A stretch of DNA of 64,000 nucleotides from Bacteroidales bacterium (GTDB taxonomy: Bacteria > Bacteroidota > Bacteroidia > Bacteroidales > F082). Positions 51,435 through 61,200 of the stretch are shown piece after piece (the first letter of the stretch is position 1; each line of letters begins with the position of its first letter). Below the pieces are notes generated by a model that made no database searches, was not told where the DNA came from, and was given only the letters and a program-made list of their open reading frames with translations. The position numbers and the translations under genes were made by a program. The stretch is from NCBI GenBank assembly GCA_015491905.1, contig WGGC01000094.1, positions 16,311 to 80,310 on the forward strand. The letters are read 5' to 3'.

Positions 51435-52733
51435 ATGAATAAACAACTTCCCCGTGTAAATGTTGTTACTTTAGGATGCTCTAAAAATCTTGTCGATTCG
51501 GAGGTTTTACTTCGGCAACTTGATAATCAATATGAAGTACGTCATAATGATGATAAAGATTCAGATATTGTTATTATTAATACCTGTGGATTTATTCATG
51601 ATGCTAAACAAGAGTCTATCGATACCATTTTGTCAGCTGTTGAAGCGAAAAAATCAGGACGTTGCAAAAAGGTTATTGTCACTGGTTGTCTTTCTCAACG
51701 TTATAAAAAGGAACTAAAAGATGAAATTAATGAAGTGGATGGTTTTTTTGGCGTGGATGAATTACCCGAAATACTGAAATCTTTAAACGTTGACTACAAA
51801 AAGGAGTTGGTAGGTGAAAGAAAGTTGACAACTCCTTCACATTTTGCTTATTTAAAAATATCTGAAGGTTGTGATCGCTCTTGTGCTTTTTGCGCTATTC
51901 CTTTAATTAGGGGCAAGCATATATCCCAACCCATTGAGAATCTTATAAAGGAAGCGCAATTACTTGCTGATAAAGGGGTTAAAGAATTATTGTTAATTGC
52001 GCAGGATTTAACCTATTATGGAATTGATTTGTACCATAAAAGAGAAATTGCATCTTTGGTTGAACAACTTGCAGCAATTGATGGAATAAAATGGATACGT
52101 ATGCATTATGCCTATCCTGCCGGTTTCCCTGAAGAATTACTGACAGTTGTGAAAAATAATGCAAAAGTTTGCAAGTATTTGGATATTCCCTTGCAGCATA
52201 TTAATAGTCGTATCTTAAAATCTATGAAAAGAGGATTAGATGAAAAAGGTACAAGAGATTTGATTAATAAAATAAGAAGTTCTGTACCTGGTATAGCTTT
52301 GCGTTCTACTTTTATTGTTGGATATCCCGGTGAAACAGAATCAGAATTTCAACAATTGCTGGACTTTATTTCTGAGGTGCGTTTTGATCGTCTTGGAGTT
52401 TTTCAATATTCACCTGAAGAGGATACTTATGCCTTTAATTTGGCAGATGATGTTCCTGATGATGTTAAACAGGATAGAGAATCTCGCTTAATGGATTTGC
52501 AAAGAAAAATTTCTAACGAACTAAATGAAGAAAAGATTGGAAAAAAATTTCAAGTCTTGATTGACAGAAAAGAAGGTGATTTTTTTGTAGGCAGAACAGA
52601 ATTTGATTCTCCTGAAGTGGATAATGAAGTGCTGATTACTTCTGATGATTTCGAATTAAAAACAGGAGATTTTTACTTTGTTGAAATAACGGGTGCCGAA
52701 GAATACGACTTATATGGTCGATTATCAGATTGA
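51435..52733 (+). CDS. rimO: Ribosomal protein uS12 methylthiotransferase RimO
   Basis: TLGCSKNLVDSEVLL, NTCGFIHDAKQESIDTIL, SEGCDRSCAFCAIPLIRGKHISQP. Confidence 0.96.
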   Translation: MNKQLPRVNVVTLGCSKNLVDSEVLLRQLDNQYEVRHNDDKDSDIVIINTCGFIHDAKQESIDTILSAVEAKKSGRCKKVIVTGCLSQRYKKELKDEINEVDGFFGVDELPEILKSLNVDYKKELVGERKLTTPSHFAYLKISEGCDRSCAFCAIPLIRGKHISQPIENLIKEAQLLADKGVKELLLIAQDLTYYGIDLYHKREIASLVEQLAAIDGIKWIRMHYAYPAGFPEELLTVVKNNAKVCKYLDIPLQHINSRILKSMKRGLDEKGTRDLINKIRSSVPGIALRSTFIVGYPGETESEFQQLLDFISEVRFDRLGVFQYSPEEDTYAFNLADDVPDDVKQDRESRLMDLQRKISNELNEEKIGKKFQVLIDRKEGDFFVGRTEFDSPEVDNEVLITSDDFELKTGDFYFVEITGAEEYDLYGRLSD

Positions 52734-52764
52734 GTTTATTATTATAAAAAACCTCCATTTTCGT

Positions 52765-52797
52765 AAATATTTCCGCTTTTTCGTTTAAATATTTCCG
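52765..52797. repeat. Two 11-bp direct repeats AAATATTTCCG at 22-bp period
   Basis: Exact copies at 52765-52775 and 52787-52797. Confidence 0.7.
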
Positions 52798-52924
52798 TTT
52801 TTTACCTTTTTTTTACCCCATATTATTTACACATCTTGTAAATAAAAGCATATCAATGAAATAATATTTATGGTATTATGTTTGTACGTTCTTTAAAAAA
52901 ATTAAGTTTTGGTTTTGGTTGATT

Positions 52925-52960
52925 CAGGTCGGAAACTCCTTTTATCCGGCCTGTTTTTTT
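52925..52960 (+). terminator. Strong rho-independent terminator
   Basis: CAGGTCGGA (52925-52933) pairs with TCCGGCCTG (52945-52953), one G-U pair, followed by seven Ts. Confidence 0.85.
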
Positions 52961-53039
52961 ATATTTGCTTTTATTAAACCAGGATATCAATTCTTAGGGT
53001 AAATAATATTAGATAAATTATGTAATTTACTTACTACCA

Positions 53040-53534
53040 ATGAATAACAAAATTGAAATTAAAAATCCTTATAGAGGAGTAAAAGGCTATAATTGTTTCG
53101 GATGTTCTCCTGAAAATACAAATGGTTTGAAGATGAAATTTGAAGTTGATGGAGAAAATATTGTTTGTGAATGGAAGCCAAAGGATTATTTACAAGGATA
53201 TCACGATGTTTTGCATGGAGGAATACAGGCAACCCTTATGGATGAAATTGCTTCTTGGTTTGTGCAAACCAAGATTGGTACAGCCGGAGTTACTTCTGAA
53301 TTGAGAGTGAAATATTTAAAGCCTGTATATACAAATAACGGGAATATATTTCTTGAAGCCGGGTTAAAAAATAAAAGAAAAAACCTGGTAGATATTTGGG
53401 TTAAATTAATGGATGTTAACAAAACTGTTTGCGCAGAAGCTGTTGTTACATATTTTACATTTCCTGAAAAAATAGCAATTGAAAAGCTTCATTACCCTGG
53501 AAAAAAGGCATTCTTCCCCTTTAAAAATGAATAA
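53040..53534 (+). CDS. PaaI-like hotdog-fold thioesterase
   Basis: YNCFGCSPENTNGLKMKF, HGGIQATLMDEIASWFV. Confidence 0.88.
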   Translation: MNNKIEIKNPYRGVKGYNCFGCSPENTNGLKMKFEVDGENIVCEWKPKDYLQGYHDVLHGGIQATLMDEIASWFVQTKIGTAGVTSELRVKYLKPVYTNNGNIFLEAGLKNKRKNLVDIWVKLMDVNKTVCAEAVVTYFTFPEKIAIEKLHYPGKKAFFPFKNE

Positions 53535-53633
53535 ACTTAAGTGTTTTACGTAATTTATATCTTATCATAGCATAATGTTTATTGTTATAGGAGATATTCA
53601 TTAGTTTTGTATTGATATTTAATAATTTGAGAA

Positions 53634-55445
53634 ATGAATATTATAGAAAAAATAATAGCTGCACATGCTGGTAAAAAATATGTAAAACCTGGAGAAATTT
53701 TGGATATTATTATTGATGCAAGGGTTGCCAGAGATTTTGGAGGCCCAAATGTGGTAAAACACATTGAAGATTTTGATCTTTCAATAGATGATATCTCAAA
53801 AACATTTTTTACTTTTGATACAAACCCAACCGGCAGTGATCAAAAATATGCTTCCAATCAACAAATAATCAGAGTTTTCGCCAAAAAACACGGTATAAAA
53901 GTATTTGATATTAATAACGGAATAGGTACTCATACATTAATTCAGGAAGGTCTTGCATGGCCTGGTTCTACTGCAGTTACCACTGATTCTCATGCAAATA
54001 TTTTAGGAGCTATTGGTGCTTTTGGACAGGGTATGGGTGATAAGGATGTTGCTGCAGCTTTTCATAAAGGTAAGATATGGTTTAAAGTACCTGAATCGGT
54101 GAAAATTATTTTAAACGGAAAATTGCCTGAACATGTAACAGCAAAAGATATAGTGTTAAACTTGTTACATCATTTTGGCTCTAATTCATTGCTCGGTTAT
54201 TCTGTTGAGTTTTATGGTGAGGTTGTAGATAAATTAACTCTTGACCAACGTATTACAATTGCATCAATGGGAACGGAAATGGGCGTAGTTATATTACTTT
54301 TCCCTCCGAATAAGGATGTCTTAAACTATTGTAGAGAAAAAACCGGAAATGCGGAATTACAACCTGTTTTAGCAGATAATGATGCTAAATATAAAGCTAC
54401 TTATACATTTGATGTGGGTGAATTTATCCCTATGGTTAGCCGTCCAGGTAAACCACATGATACAGTAAGTGTTGAGAGTGAGAAAAAGGTACGAATCGAT
54501 TCTGCTTTTGTAGGTAGTTGTACAAATGGAAGAATTGAAGATATGCGAAGTGTCGCAAAAATATTAAAGGGTAGAAAAGTCTTTCCCGGAGTGGTTCTAA
54601 AAATTGTTCCATCTACAGATAAAATCTGGCAACAATGTCTTGATGAGGGTATTATAAAAATCTTTAAAGATGCCGGTGCTCTGGTTTCAAATGCTGGTTG
54701 TGCCGGGTGTGCTGCAGGACAGGTTGGACAAAATGGTCCTGGAGAAATTACTGTTAGTACAGGAAATAGAAATTTTCCCGGTAAACAAGGTAAAGGCCTT
54801 GTTTACCTTGCTTCCCCTGCAACTGTTGCGGCTTCTGCTGTAGCAGGATATATAACTTCTGAAGATGATATCCCCAAAATTTCTGATATAACGATGCCAA
54901 ATAATGAACCCGAATTATATAAAAATCCACACCATCATCATAAAAAACATCCAAAGCAAAAACCTACTCTGTTAAAGGGTAAAGTATGGGTAATTGATAT
55001 GGATGATATTGATACTGATATGATTTATCATAACAGATATTTACAAATTATTGACCCCAAAGAAATGGGGCAGTATATATTTGATAATTTACAAGGGTTT
55101 GAAGATTTTGCAAAAAAAGTTCGTCCGGGAGACATTATCATTACAGGTAAAAACTTTGGTTCCGGAAGTTCTCGCCAACAGGCTGTTGATGGCTTTGTTA
55201 CTCTTGGTGTACAGGCTATAATTGCAAAATCATTTGGTGTTATATATGAAAGAAATGCTATCAATGCAGCCTTTCCTGTGTTAACTTATAATGATTTGGA
55301 AGAGCTGGATATAAAGCAGGGGGATACTATTTCCATTGACCTTAAATCAGGTGAAATTACAAATGAAAGAAATCATTTAAAAGGAAAAGTAACTCCTTTC
55401 TCGGAGGTCCAAATGGAAATTTACCAAAATGGAGGATTATTTTAA
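53634..55445 (+). CDS. Fused large+small subunit aconitase-superfamily hydro-lyase (LeuC-LeuD/homoaconitase type)
   Basis: TTDSHANILGAIGAFGQGMGD, GSCTNGRIEDMR, AGCAGCAAGQVG, then D..DTDMIYH, GKNFGSGSSRQQAV. Confidence 0.9.
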   Translation: MNIIEKIIAAHAGKKYVKPGEILDIIIDARVARDFGGPNVVKHIEDFDLSIDDISKTFFTFDTNPTGSDQKYASNQQIIRVFAKKHGIKVFDINNGIGTHTLIQEGLAWPGSTAVTTDSHANILGAIGAFGQGMGDKDVAAAFHKGKIWFKVPESVKIILNGKLPEHVTAKDIVLNLLHHFGSNSLLGYSVEFYGEVVDKLTLDQRITIASMGTEMGVVILLFPPNKDVLNYCREKTGNAELQPVLADNDAKYKATYTFDVGEFIPMVSRPGKPHDTVSVESEKKVRIDSAFVGSCTNGRIEDMRSVAKILKGRKVFPGVVLKIVPSTDKIWQQCLDEGIIKIFKDAGALVSNAGCAGCAAGQVGQNGPGEITVSTGNRNFPGKQGKGLVYLASPATVAASAVAGYITSEDDIPKISDITMPNNEPELYKNPHHHHKKHPKQKPTLLKGKVWVIDMDDIDTDMIYHNRYLQIIDPKEMGQYIFDNLQGFEDFAKKVRPGDIIITGKNFGSGSSRQQAVDGFVTLGVQAIIAKSFGVIYERNAINAAFPVLTYNDLEELDIKQGDTISIDLKSGEITNERNHLKGKVTPFSEVQMEIYQNGGLF

Positions 55446-55478
55446 TATGATTATTTAATTTTTGTAAAAAACATAAAA

Positions 55479-55745
55479 ATGAAAAAGCCGGAAATTTCAC
55501 GGGAAATATTAATCGAAGATTTAGTGAATAACTATCCGTTTTCTGTAAAATACCTTATGGAGAAAGGTATTCGTTGTATTATGTGTGGAGAGCCTATATG
55601 GGGAACTTTAGAAGAAGCATGCCAGGAAAAAGGTTTTCCAGATGATAAAATAGATGCAATTGTTGAAGAAATGAACTCTCTTGCTATAGAGCATGAAGGA
55701 GAGAAATATCCTGAAAAGAAAATTGATGTTAAAAAGATAAACTAA
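55479..55745 (+). CDS. DUF1858-like small protein
   Basis: LVNNYPFSVKYLMEKGIRCIMCGEPIWGTLEEACQEKGF. Confidence 0.82.
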   Translation: MKKPEISREILIEDLVNNYPFSVKYLMEKGIRCIMCGEPIWGTLEEACQEKGFPDDKIDAIVEEMNSLAIEHEGEKYPEKKIDVKKIN

Positions 55746-56377
55746 GGTGCCAATAGTTGTTTTTTCCAGTTGCTGTTTTTATCTTTTGAATACTCAATAC
55801 GGTGGTTAAAACGGTTAGGGCCTCCAAGCCAAAATTCAAATTTATCTGGTGTTAAAATATAACCACCCCATCTGTCAGGACGAACTAATTCTTCTTTACT
55901 GTTCCTAAGCTCTTCTTTCATCTTAATCAAAATGTCTAAAGTTTTAATGGGTTGGCTTTGTCTTGATACAATGGTGCTTAGTTTACTTTCTATGGGTCTT
56001 GAATTAAAATATATATCAGACTGCTCAGTCTCTAACTTCTTTATTCGCCCTTCTATTCTAATTTGTTTTTCCAATACATTCCAGTAAAATAATAATGCTC
56101 CTTGTGGATTTATTTCAATTTCTTTTCCTTTCTGGCTTTCATAATCTGAAAAAAAAATAAACCCTTCTCCTTTTTCATATTTTTTTAATAAAACTACTCT
56201 TGATGAAGGTTTCCCATATCTGGTTGATGTTGAAAGAACCATAGCATTAGCATCGGTTATAGGAAAATTAACAGCTTCATTTAGCCAGGTTGAAAAAAGT
56301 TGGTATGGATCAGATGGCCAATTTAATTTTTCAGGATGCTTTTCTCCATAGTCGTGTCTGAGATCACTTAAATCCAT
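55742..56377 (-). CDS. pdxH: Pyridoxamine 5'-phosphate oxidase
   Basis: GKPSSRVVLLKKYEKGEGFIFFSDYESQKGKEI, RPDRWGGYILTPDKFEFWLGGPNRFNHRIEY. Confidence 0.95.
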   Translation of the reverse strand: MDLSDLRHDYGEKHPEKLNWPSDPYQLFSTWLNEAVNFPITDANAMVLSTSTRYGKPSSRVVLLKKYEKGEGFIFFSDYESQKGKEIEINPQGALLFYWNVLEKQIRIEGRIKKLETEQSDIYFNSRPIESKLSTIVSRQSQPIKTLDILIKMKEELRNSKEELVRPDRWGGYILTPDKFEFWLGGPNRFNHRIEYSKDKNSNWKKQLLAP

Positions 56378-56535
56378 AATTATAAAAACTATTTTTGATG
56401 ATATTTTATATTGAATACAAATTTCTTATTTTTGACAAAAGTAATGCAAATATAATTGAGCAGTTTATAAATTGTTAAACCTTAAAAATTGTTAGTTGTA
56501 GTAACTTATAATTTTTTAATTTGTTCTATAACTTT

Positions 56536-57255
56536 ATGATAAAAAAAATACCTCTTTTTGTAAAAAGAAATTGTTGGAGACCTACCTTTTGGGGCTGGCT
56601 TTTTATATTTGTTGTTATAGGTCTTTTATTTCGTGTTTGGATGGGAACAGTTTGTGAATATTTGACTGTCAATAAACCTGTACCTGCAAAAATTATGGTA
56701 ATTGAGGGGTGGGTGGAAGATTATGCTTTGAAAGAAGCCATGGAATATTACAAAAGGAATAATTATAAACATTTAATTATTACCGGCTTGCCGTTAAAGC
56801 ACTGGGAAGATTTTGTAATTTTTCCTAATACCGCCCGTGCAGCAGCGGCTGTGTTAAAAACCTATGGTTTTAAGGATTCAATTTATGAGGCTGTTATTCC
56901 TCCCAGCGTATATATTGACCGGACTTATAATACAGCTGTGGCCACTAGAATGTTGCTGTCAAAACATTCTGATTGGGGTAAAAGTTTTAATATTTTTTCT
57001 GTAGGTGTACATTCGAGGCGAACGTTGCTTATGTTTAAGCGCGCTTTTGGTGATACATATAAGATTGGAATAATTGCAGCTACAGATCGTACCTTTAATC
57101 CTAAACGCTGGTGGACAACAAGCAAAGGGTTTCGTAATGTGAGCAATGAATTTGTTGCATACTTATTTGTATGGGCTTTTTTTCATCCGGATTATGTTAC
57201 CTATGAGAAGAAACTTGAAGAAGGATATCAACTGGAAAAGTTAAAAAATAACTAA
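56536..57255 (+). CDS. SanA/YdcF (DUF218)-like membrane-anchored protein
   Basis: N-terminal TM; IMVIEGWVEDYALKEAMEYYKRNNYKHLIITG, NTAVATRMLL, SVGVHSRRTLLMFKRAFG. Confidence 0.75.
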   Translation: MIKKIPLFVKRNCWRPTFWGWLFIFVVIGLLFRVWMGTVCEYLTVNKPVPAKIMVIEGWVEDYALKEAMEYYKRNNYKHLIITGLPLKHWEDFVIFPNTARAAAAVLKTYGFKDSIYEAVIPPSVYIDRTYNTAVATRMLLSKHSDWGKSFNIFSVGVHSRRTLLMFKRAFGDTYKIGIIAATDRTFNPKRWWTTSKGFRNVSNEFVAYLFVWAFFHPDYVTYEKKLEEGYQLEKLKNN

Positions 57256-57271
57256 AATATAACCTTTTACC

Positions 57272-59512
57272 ATGAAAAAACTTCCTATTTCTATATTATA
57301 TGTTGAAAATGATGCTTCTCTCCGAAAAATTTATTCCAAATTATTGGAGAATGTAATAAAAAAAGTTTGGGTAGCAACTAATGGTGTTGAAGGTTTAGAG
57401 AGTTACAAAAAACATCGTCCGGATCTTATTCTTACCGATATAAAAATGGAGGTAATGAATGGCCTGGAAATGATTTCCCGAATAAAAAAGATTGATAAAA
57501 ATGCAAGAGTTATTATTTTATCGGCGTTTTCGGAACCAGGCTATTTTTTAAGAGCTATTTCATACGGTGTAAAAGGATATTTATTAAAGCCCATTGATTC
57601 GGAAGTTCTTTTAAAACAAATTGAAAGTCAGGCGAATGATATACTTCTTGATTTTAAAGTTAAGCAAGAAGAACAAAAGCGTTGGGAGGCTGAGAAAGCT
57701 AAAGAAAGAAGTGAGGCTATTCTACAAGCATTAGCTTTTGCAACACGAGTTTTCTTTACTGAAGGATTTGAATCCGACTCTGTATTTAAGGTATTGGAGA
57801 GAATTGGAAAATCAACACACTCTTCAAGAGTTTATATTTTTCAAAATTTTAAAGATGATGATGGTAAACCCTTTGTTTCTCAGATTTATGAGTGGGTTAA
57901 AAGTGGTGTTAAAATAGAAATTGATAATCCAGAATTAAAGCAAATTTATTTTGATGAGCCGGCTTTACAAAGATGGGTTAAAACAATGTCTGAAAACGGA
58001 TATATTCATGGTTTGATAAAAGACCTTAAAGAAGGCGCGGAAAAAGAAATTCTGGAATCTCAAAATATTATTTCTATACTGGCAATGCCAATATTTGTCG
58101 AAGACCAGTGGTGGGGATTTATAGGTTTGGATGATTGTATAAATGAGAGAATTTGGTCTGAAAATGAAATTAAAGCAATGGAAACGTTAGCAGCTAACCT
58201 TGGAGCTGCTATCTATAGAAAACAGGTTGAAACAGAACTTATTGAACTGAACTTTCATTTGGAAAAACGTGTTACTGAACGTACTAAAGCTCTTGAAAAA
58301 GAAATTTCTCAAAGAAAATTAGCACAGTTAAAATTAAAAGAAAGTGAAGAAAAATACAGATTAATTTATGAACATGCTAATAATGGTATTTTATTAGTTA
58401 TCAAGAAAAAAATTGTTTTGGTTAATCCGGAAGCTTCTTCTATTTTTAAATTAAAGCCTTTTGATTTAATTGGCAAGCCATTATCTAATTTTATTATTAA
58501 AGAAAATCATGATATTTTTAACGAATATTTTGACGGAATTAATCAACGTCATGTTGAGAACTCTATTGATATTCGTATAATAAATGGCGAGGGCCTTTTG
58601 CGATGGGTTGAAATGAAAACTAATGTTATTTTATGGGATGGCAATGAAGCAAACCTGATTTTTGTTTCTGATATTACCAACAGAAAGATTGCTGAAGAAA
58701 AAATTAAAATTCTTAATAAAGAATTAGAAAGTAAGGTAGAAAAAGAAGTAAAGAAGGTGCAACTTCAACAACAACTGTTAGTCCAAAAATCAAAACTTGA
58801 ATCAATAGGGGAACTTTCTGCGGGCCTGGCACATGAAATAAATCAACCATTAGGAGGTATTTCAATGGGGATGGAAAATATGCTTTTTCGTATAGAAGAA
58901 GATGGGAAAGTTAATAAAGATTATCTGAAAGAAAAAATTAGTTTATTATTTAAAGATATAGAAAGAATTAATAAAATTATTCAACATGTTAGAATTTTTT
59001 CCAGAGATCAGCAGAATGTTAAATTAGAACCTGTTAATGCAGTTGTTGCTATCCAAAATGCACTTTCAATGATGTCTGTGCAATTACAAAATCATGGCTT
59101 TAAACTAGATGTTGAGTTAGTAAAGCATCCTGTCATTATAAAAGGCAATTTATATAGAATAGAGCAGGTAATATTGAATTTGCTCTCTAATGCAAAATAT
59201 GCTATTGATGAGAAAGCTAAAAGTCATAATTTTGAAAAAATTATATCTGTTAAGTGTTCTAAAAATAATGAGTTATGTTTTATTTCTGTTAGAGACAACG
59301 GAACAGGAATTCCACAAAATTATATAAACAATATTTTTGATCCTTTTTTTACTACAAAAAATGAGGAGAAGGGCACAGGCTTGGGACTTTCTATTTCTTA
59401 TGGTATTGTAAAAGAGATGGAGGGGGAAATAAAAGTTATAAGCCAGGCAAATAAATTTACTGAGTTTAAAATTAGCATACCATTAATTAAAGATGAAGCC
59501 TTCATGATTTAA
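57272..59512 (+). CDS. Receiver-GAF-PAS-histidine kinase
   Basis: Receiver D (LILTDIKM), GAF-like region, PAS, coiled coil, H-box ELSAGLAHEINQPLGG, GTGLGLSISYGIV. Confidence 0.93.
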   Translation: MKKLPISILYVENDASLRKIYSKLLENVIKKVWVATNGVEGLESYKKHRPDLILTDIKMEVMNGLEMISRIKKIDKNARVIILSAFSEPGYFLRAISYGVKGYLLKPIDSEVLLKQIESQANDILLDFKVKQEEQKRWEAEKAKERSEAILQALAFATRVFFTEGFESDSVFKVLERIGKSTHSSRVYIFQNFKDDDGKPFVSQIYEWVKSGVKIEIDNPELKQIYFDEPALQRWVKTMSENGYIHGLIKDLKEGAEKEILESQNIISILAMPIFVEDQWWGFIGLDDCINERIWSENEIKAMETLAANLGAAIYRKQVETELIELNFHLEKRVTERTKALEKEISQRKLAQLKLKESEEKYRLIYEHANNGILLVIKKKIVLVNPEASSIFKLKPFDLIGKPLSNFIIKENHDIFNEYFDGINQRHVENSIDIRIINGEGLLRWVEMKTNVILWDGNEANLIFVSDITNRKIAEEKIKILNKELESKVEKEVKKVQLQQQLLVQKSKLESIGELSAGLAHEINQPLGGISMGMENMLFRIEEDGKVNKDYLKEKISLLFKDIERINKIIQHVRIFSRDQQNVKLEPVNAVVAIQNALSMMSVQLQNHGFKLDVELVKHPVIIKGNLYRIEQVILNLLSNAKYAIDEKAKSHNFEKIISVKCSKNNELCFISVRDNGTGIPQNYINNIFDPFFTTKNEEKGTGLGLSISYGIVKEMEGEIKVISQANKFTEFKISIPLIKDEAFMI

Positions 59513-59528
59513 TAATTATTAAATCATG
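59503..59528. repeat. 26-bp perfect palindrome spanning the kinase stop codon
   Basis: CATGATTTAATAATTATTAAATCATG. Confidence 0.85.
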
Positions 59529-59572
59529 GTAAGTTCCATCTGACCAATGAAATATAAAATTAAAAACAGATG
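59526..59572 (+). repeat. Copy E of the 47-nt ATG-terminated element
   Basis: ATGGTAAGTTCCATCTGACCAATGAAATATAAAATTAAAAACAGATG; 41/47 identical to copy D. Confidence 0.8.
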
Positions 59573-60982
59573 AAAAATATGAACCAACAGTTTAGTATTT
59601 TAGTTGTTGATGATGAAAAGCGTATTGTAGATGAAATTACAGAGTTCTTGAAAAGTAAGGGCTTTCTTGTTAAAGGCATGTACAAACCCAGAAAAATTAT
59701 TGATTTCATAAAACAAAATTCAGTTGATATTGTAATTCTTGATATTCGCTTACCTGGAATTAGTGGTTTAGAATTGCTTCAGCAAATAAAAACCTTAAAA
59801 CCCGAAATAGAAGTTATCATGATTTCCGGACATGGAGATATGAATACAGTAATTGAGGCTATGCGTAAAGGAGCTACTGACTATTTCCCAAAACCATTCC
59901 GGTTAATGGATGTATATAAAGCTATTATAAGAACAGAACGGTTTGTAAAATTAAATAAAGAACTTAAAAGCACTAAGATTAGTGTAGACATCTTATCTAA
60001 GAAATTACTGGAAAATATCGGAGTTCAGCTTATTGGAGATAGTAAATCCATGCAGCATTTAATTAATTTAATGAATAGGGTTGCCCAATCTCCAAATACG
60101 TCTGTTTTAATACTTGGAGAAAGTGGAACAGGTAAAGAATTAGTTGCACACGGAATTCATTATTTAAGTAAAAGGCATAATCAAAAATTTTATTCCGTTA
60201 ATTGTTCTGCCATTCCTGAAACCTTATTTGAGAGTGAATTTTTTGGTCATAAGAAAGGTGCTTTTACCGGTGCAGATAACGATAAAGAAGGTTGGTTTGA
60301 AATTGCTGATAAGGGGACTTTGTTTTTGGATGAAATAAGTGATTTACCATTAGTCCAGCAAGCTAAATTATTAAGAGTATTGGAAGAAAGGAAAGTTAGT
60401 AAATTGGGTTCACGGGAAAGTAAAACTGTTGATGTAAGAGTTGTAGCTGCCTCTAATAGAGATTTGGAAAAGTTAGTACAGGAAAATAAATTTCGTGCTG
60501 ATTTATTTCATCGGCTAGGAATCTTTATAATTAAAATACCGTCGCTAAGAGAAAGAAAAGAAGATATTGAAGCATTGACAAACTATTATATAAATAGAAA
60601 TGCAGAACAAATGGGGAAAAATGTTAAAGGTATAAAACCTGAGGCTTTGCAAAAATTAATGTCCTATGATTTCCCCGGAAATGTTAGAGAACTAAGAAAT
60701 ATTATAGAAAGAGCTATGATATTTTGCGATGATTCAGAATTAAATATCAACCATATTCAGCTATCCGGATTTAATAGTGATGATTCGACTAATATTGAAA
60801 CAAAATCTGTTGAGTTATTACCATCTGACTCCATTCAAAATTTTGACCTTGAAGAAAATGAAAAGATTTTAATTAAAAAAGCTTTGAACGCTGCAAATAA
60901 TAAAAAATCTAAAGCTGCAGAGTTGTTAAATATTACATGGCAAGCATTAGACAGACGCATGAAAAAATATGGAATGGAATAA
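59570..60982 (+). CDS. Sigma-54-dependent (NtrC-family) response regulator
   Basis: Receiver domain, GESGTGKELVAHGIH, GAFTGA, Fis-type HTH KKSKAAELLNITWQALDRRMKKYG. Confidence 0.96.
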   Translation: MKNMNQQFSILVVDDEKRIVDEITEFLKSKGFLVKGMYKPRKIIDFIKQNSVDIVILDIRLPGISGLELLQQIKTLKPEIEVIMISGHGDMNTVIEAMRKGATDYFPKPFRLMDVYKAIIRTERFVKLNKELKSTKISVDILSKKLLENIGVQLIGDSKSMQHLINLMNRVAQSPNTSVLILGESGTGKELVAHGIHYLSKRHNQKFYSVNCSAIPETLFESEFFGHKKGAFTGADNDKEGWFEIADKGTLFLDEISDLPLVQQAKLLRVLEERKVSKLGSRESKTVDVRVVAASNRDLEKLVQENKFRADLFHRLGIFIIKIPSLRERKEDIEALTNYYINRNAEQMGKNVKGIKPEALQKLMSYDFPGNVRELRNIIERAMIFCDDSELNINHIQLSGFNSDDSTNIETKSVELLPSDSIQNFDLEENEKILIKKALNAANNKKSKAAELLNITWQALDRRMKKYGME

Positions 60983-61200
60983 CTTCCATTATTGCAAAAA
61001 TCATAATCCTTTTTTTTTATTAAAAAATTCTTTAATTTAACTGATTCAGATAGATAAGGTAAATTAATTTAACCATCTTTATTAAGACTAAAAATAAATA
61101 GAGATATTAAGTTAAAATTATCTATAAATGTTTTTAGTCTTTGAAAGAAACCTCATATTTTCGCGTCAATTAATAATAAGAAATTTATATACGTAATTAT

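Noticed and set aside
55742-55745. Overlap of the DUF1858-like and pdxH stop codons
   Set aside because: A simple 4-nt convergent overlap (CTAA), common in compact genomes.
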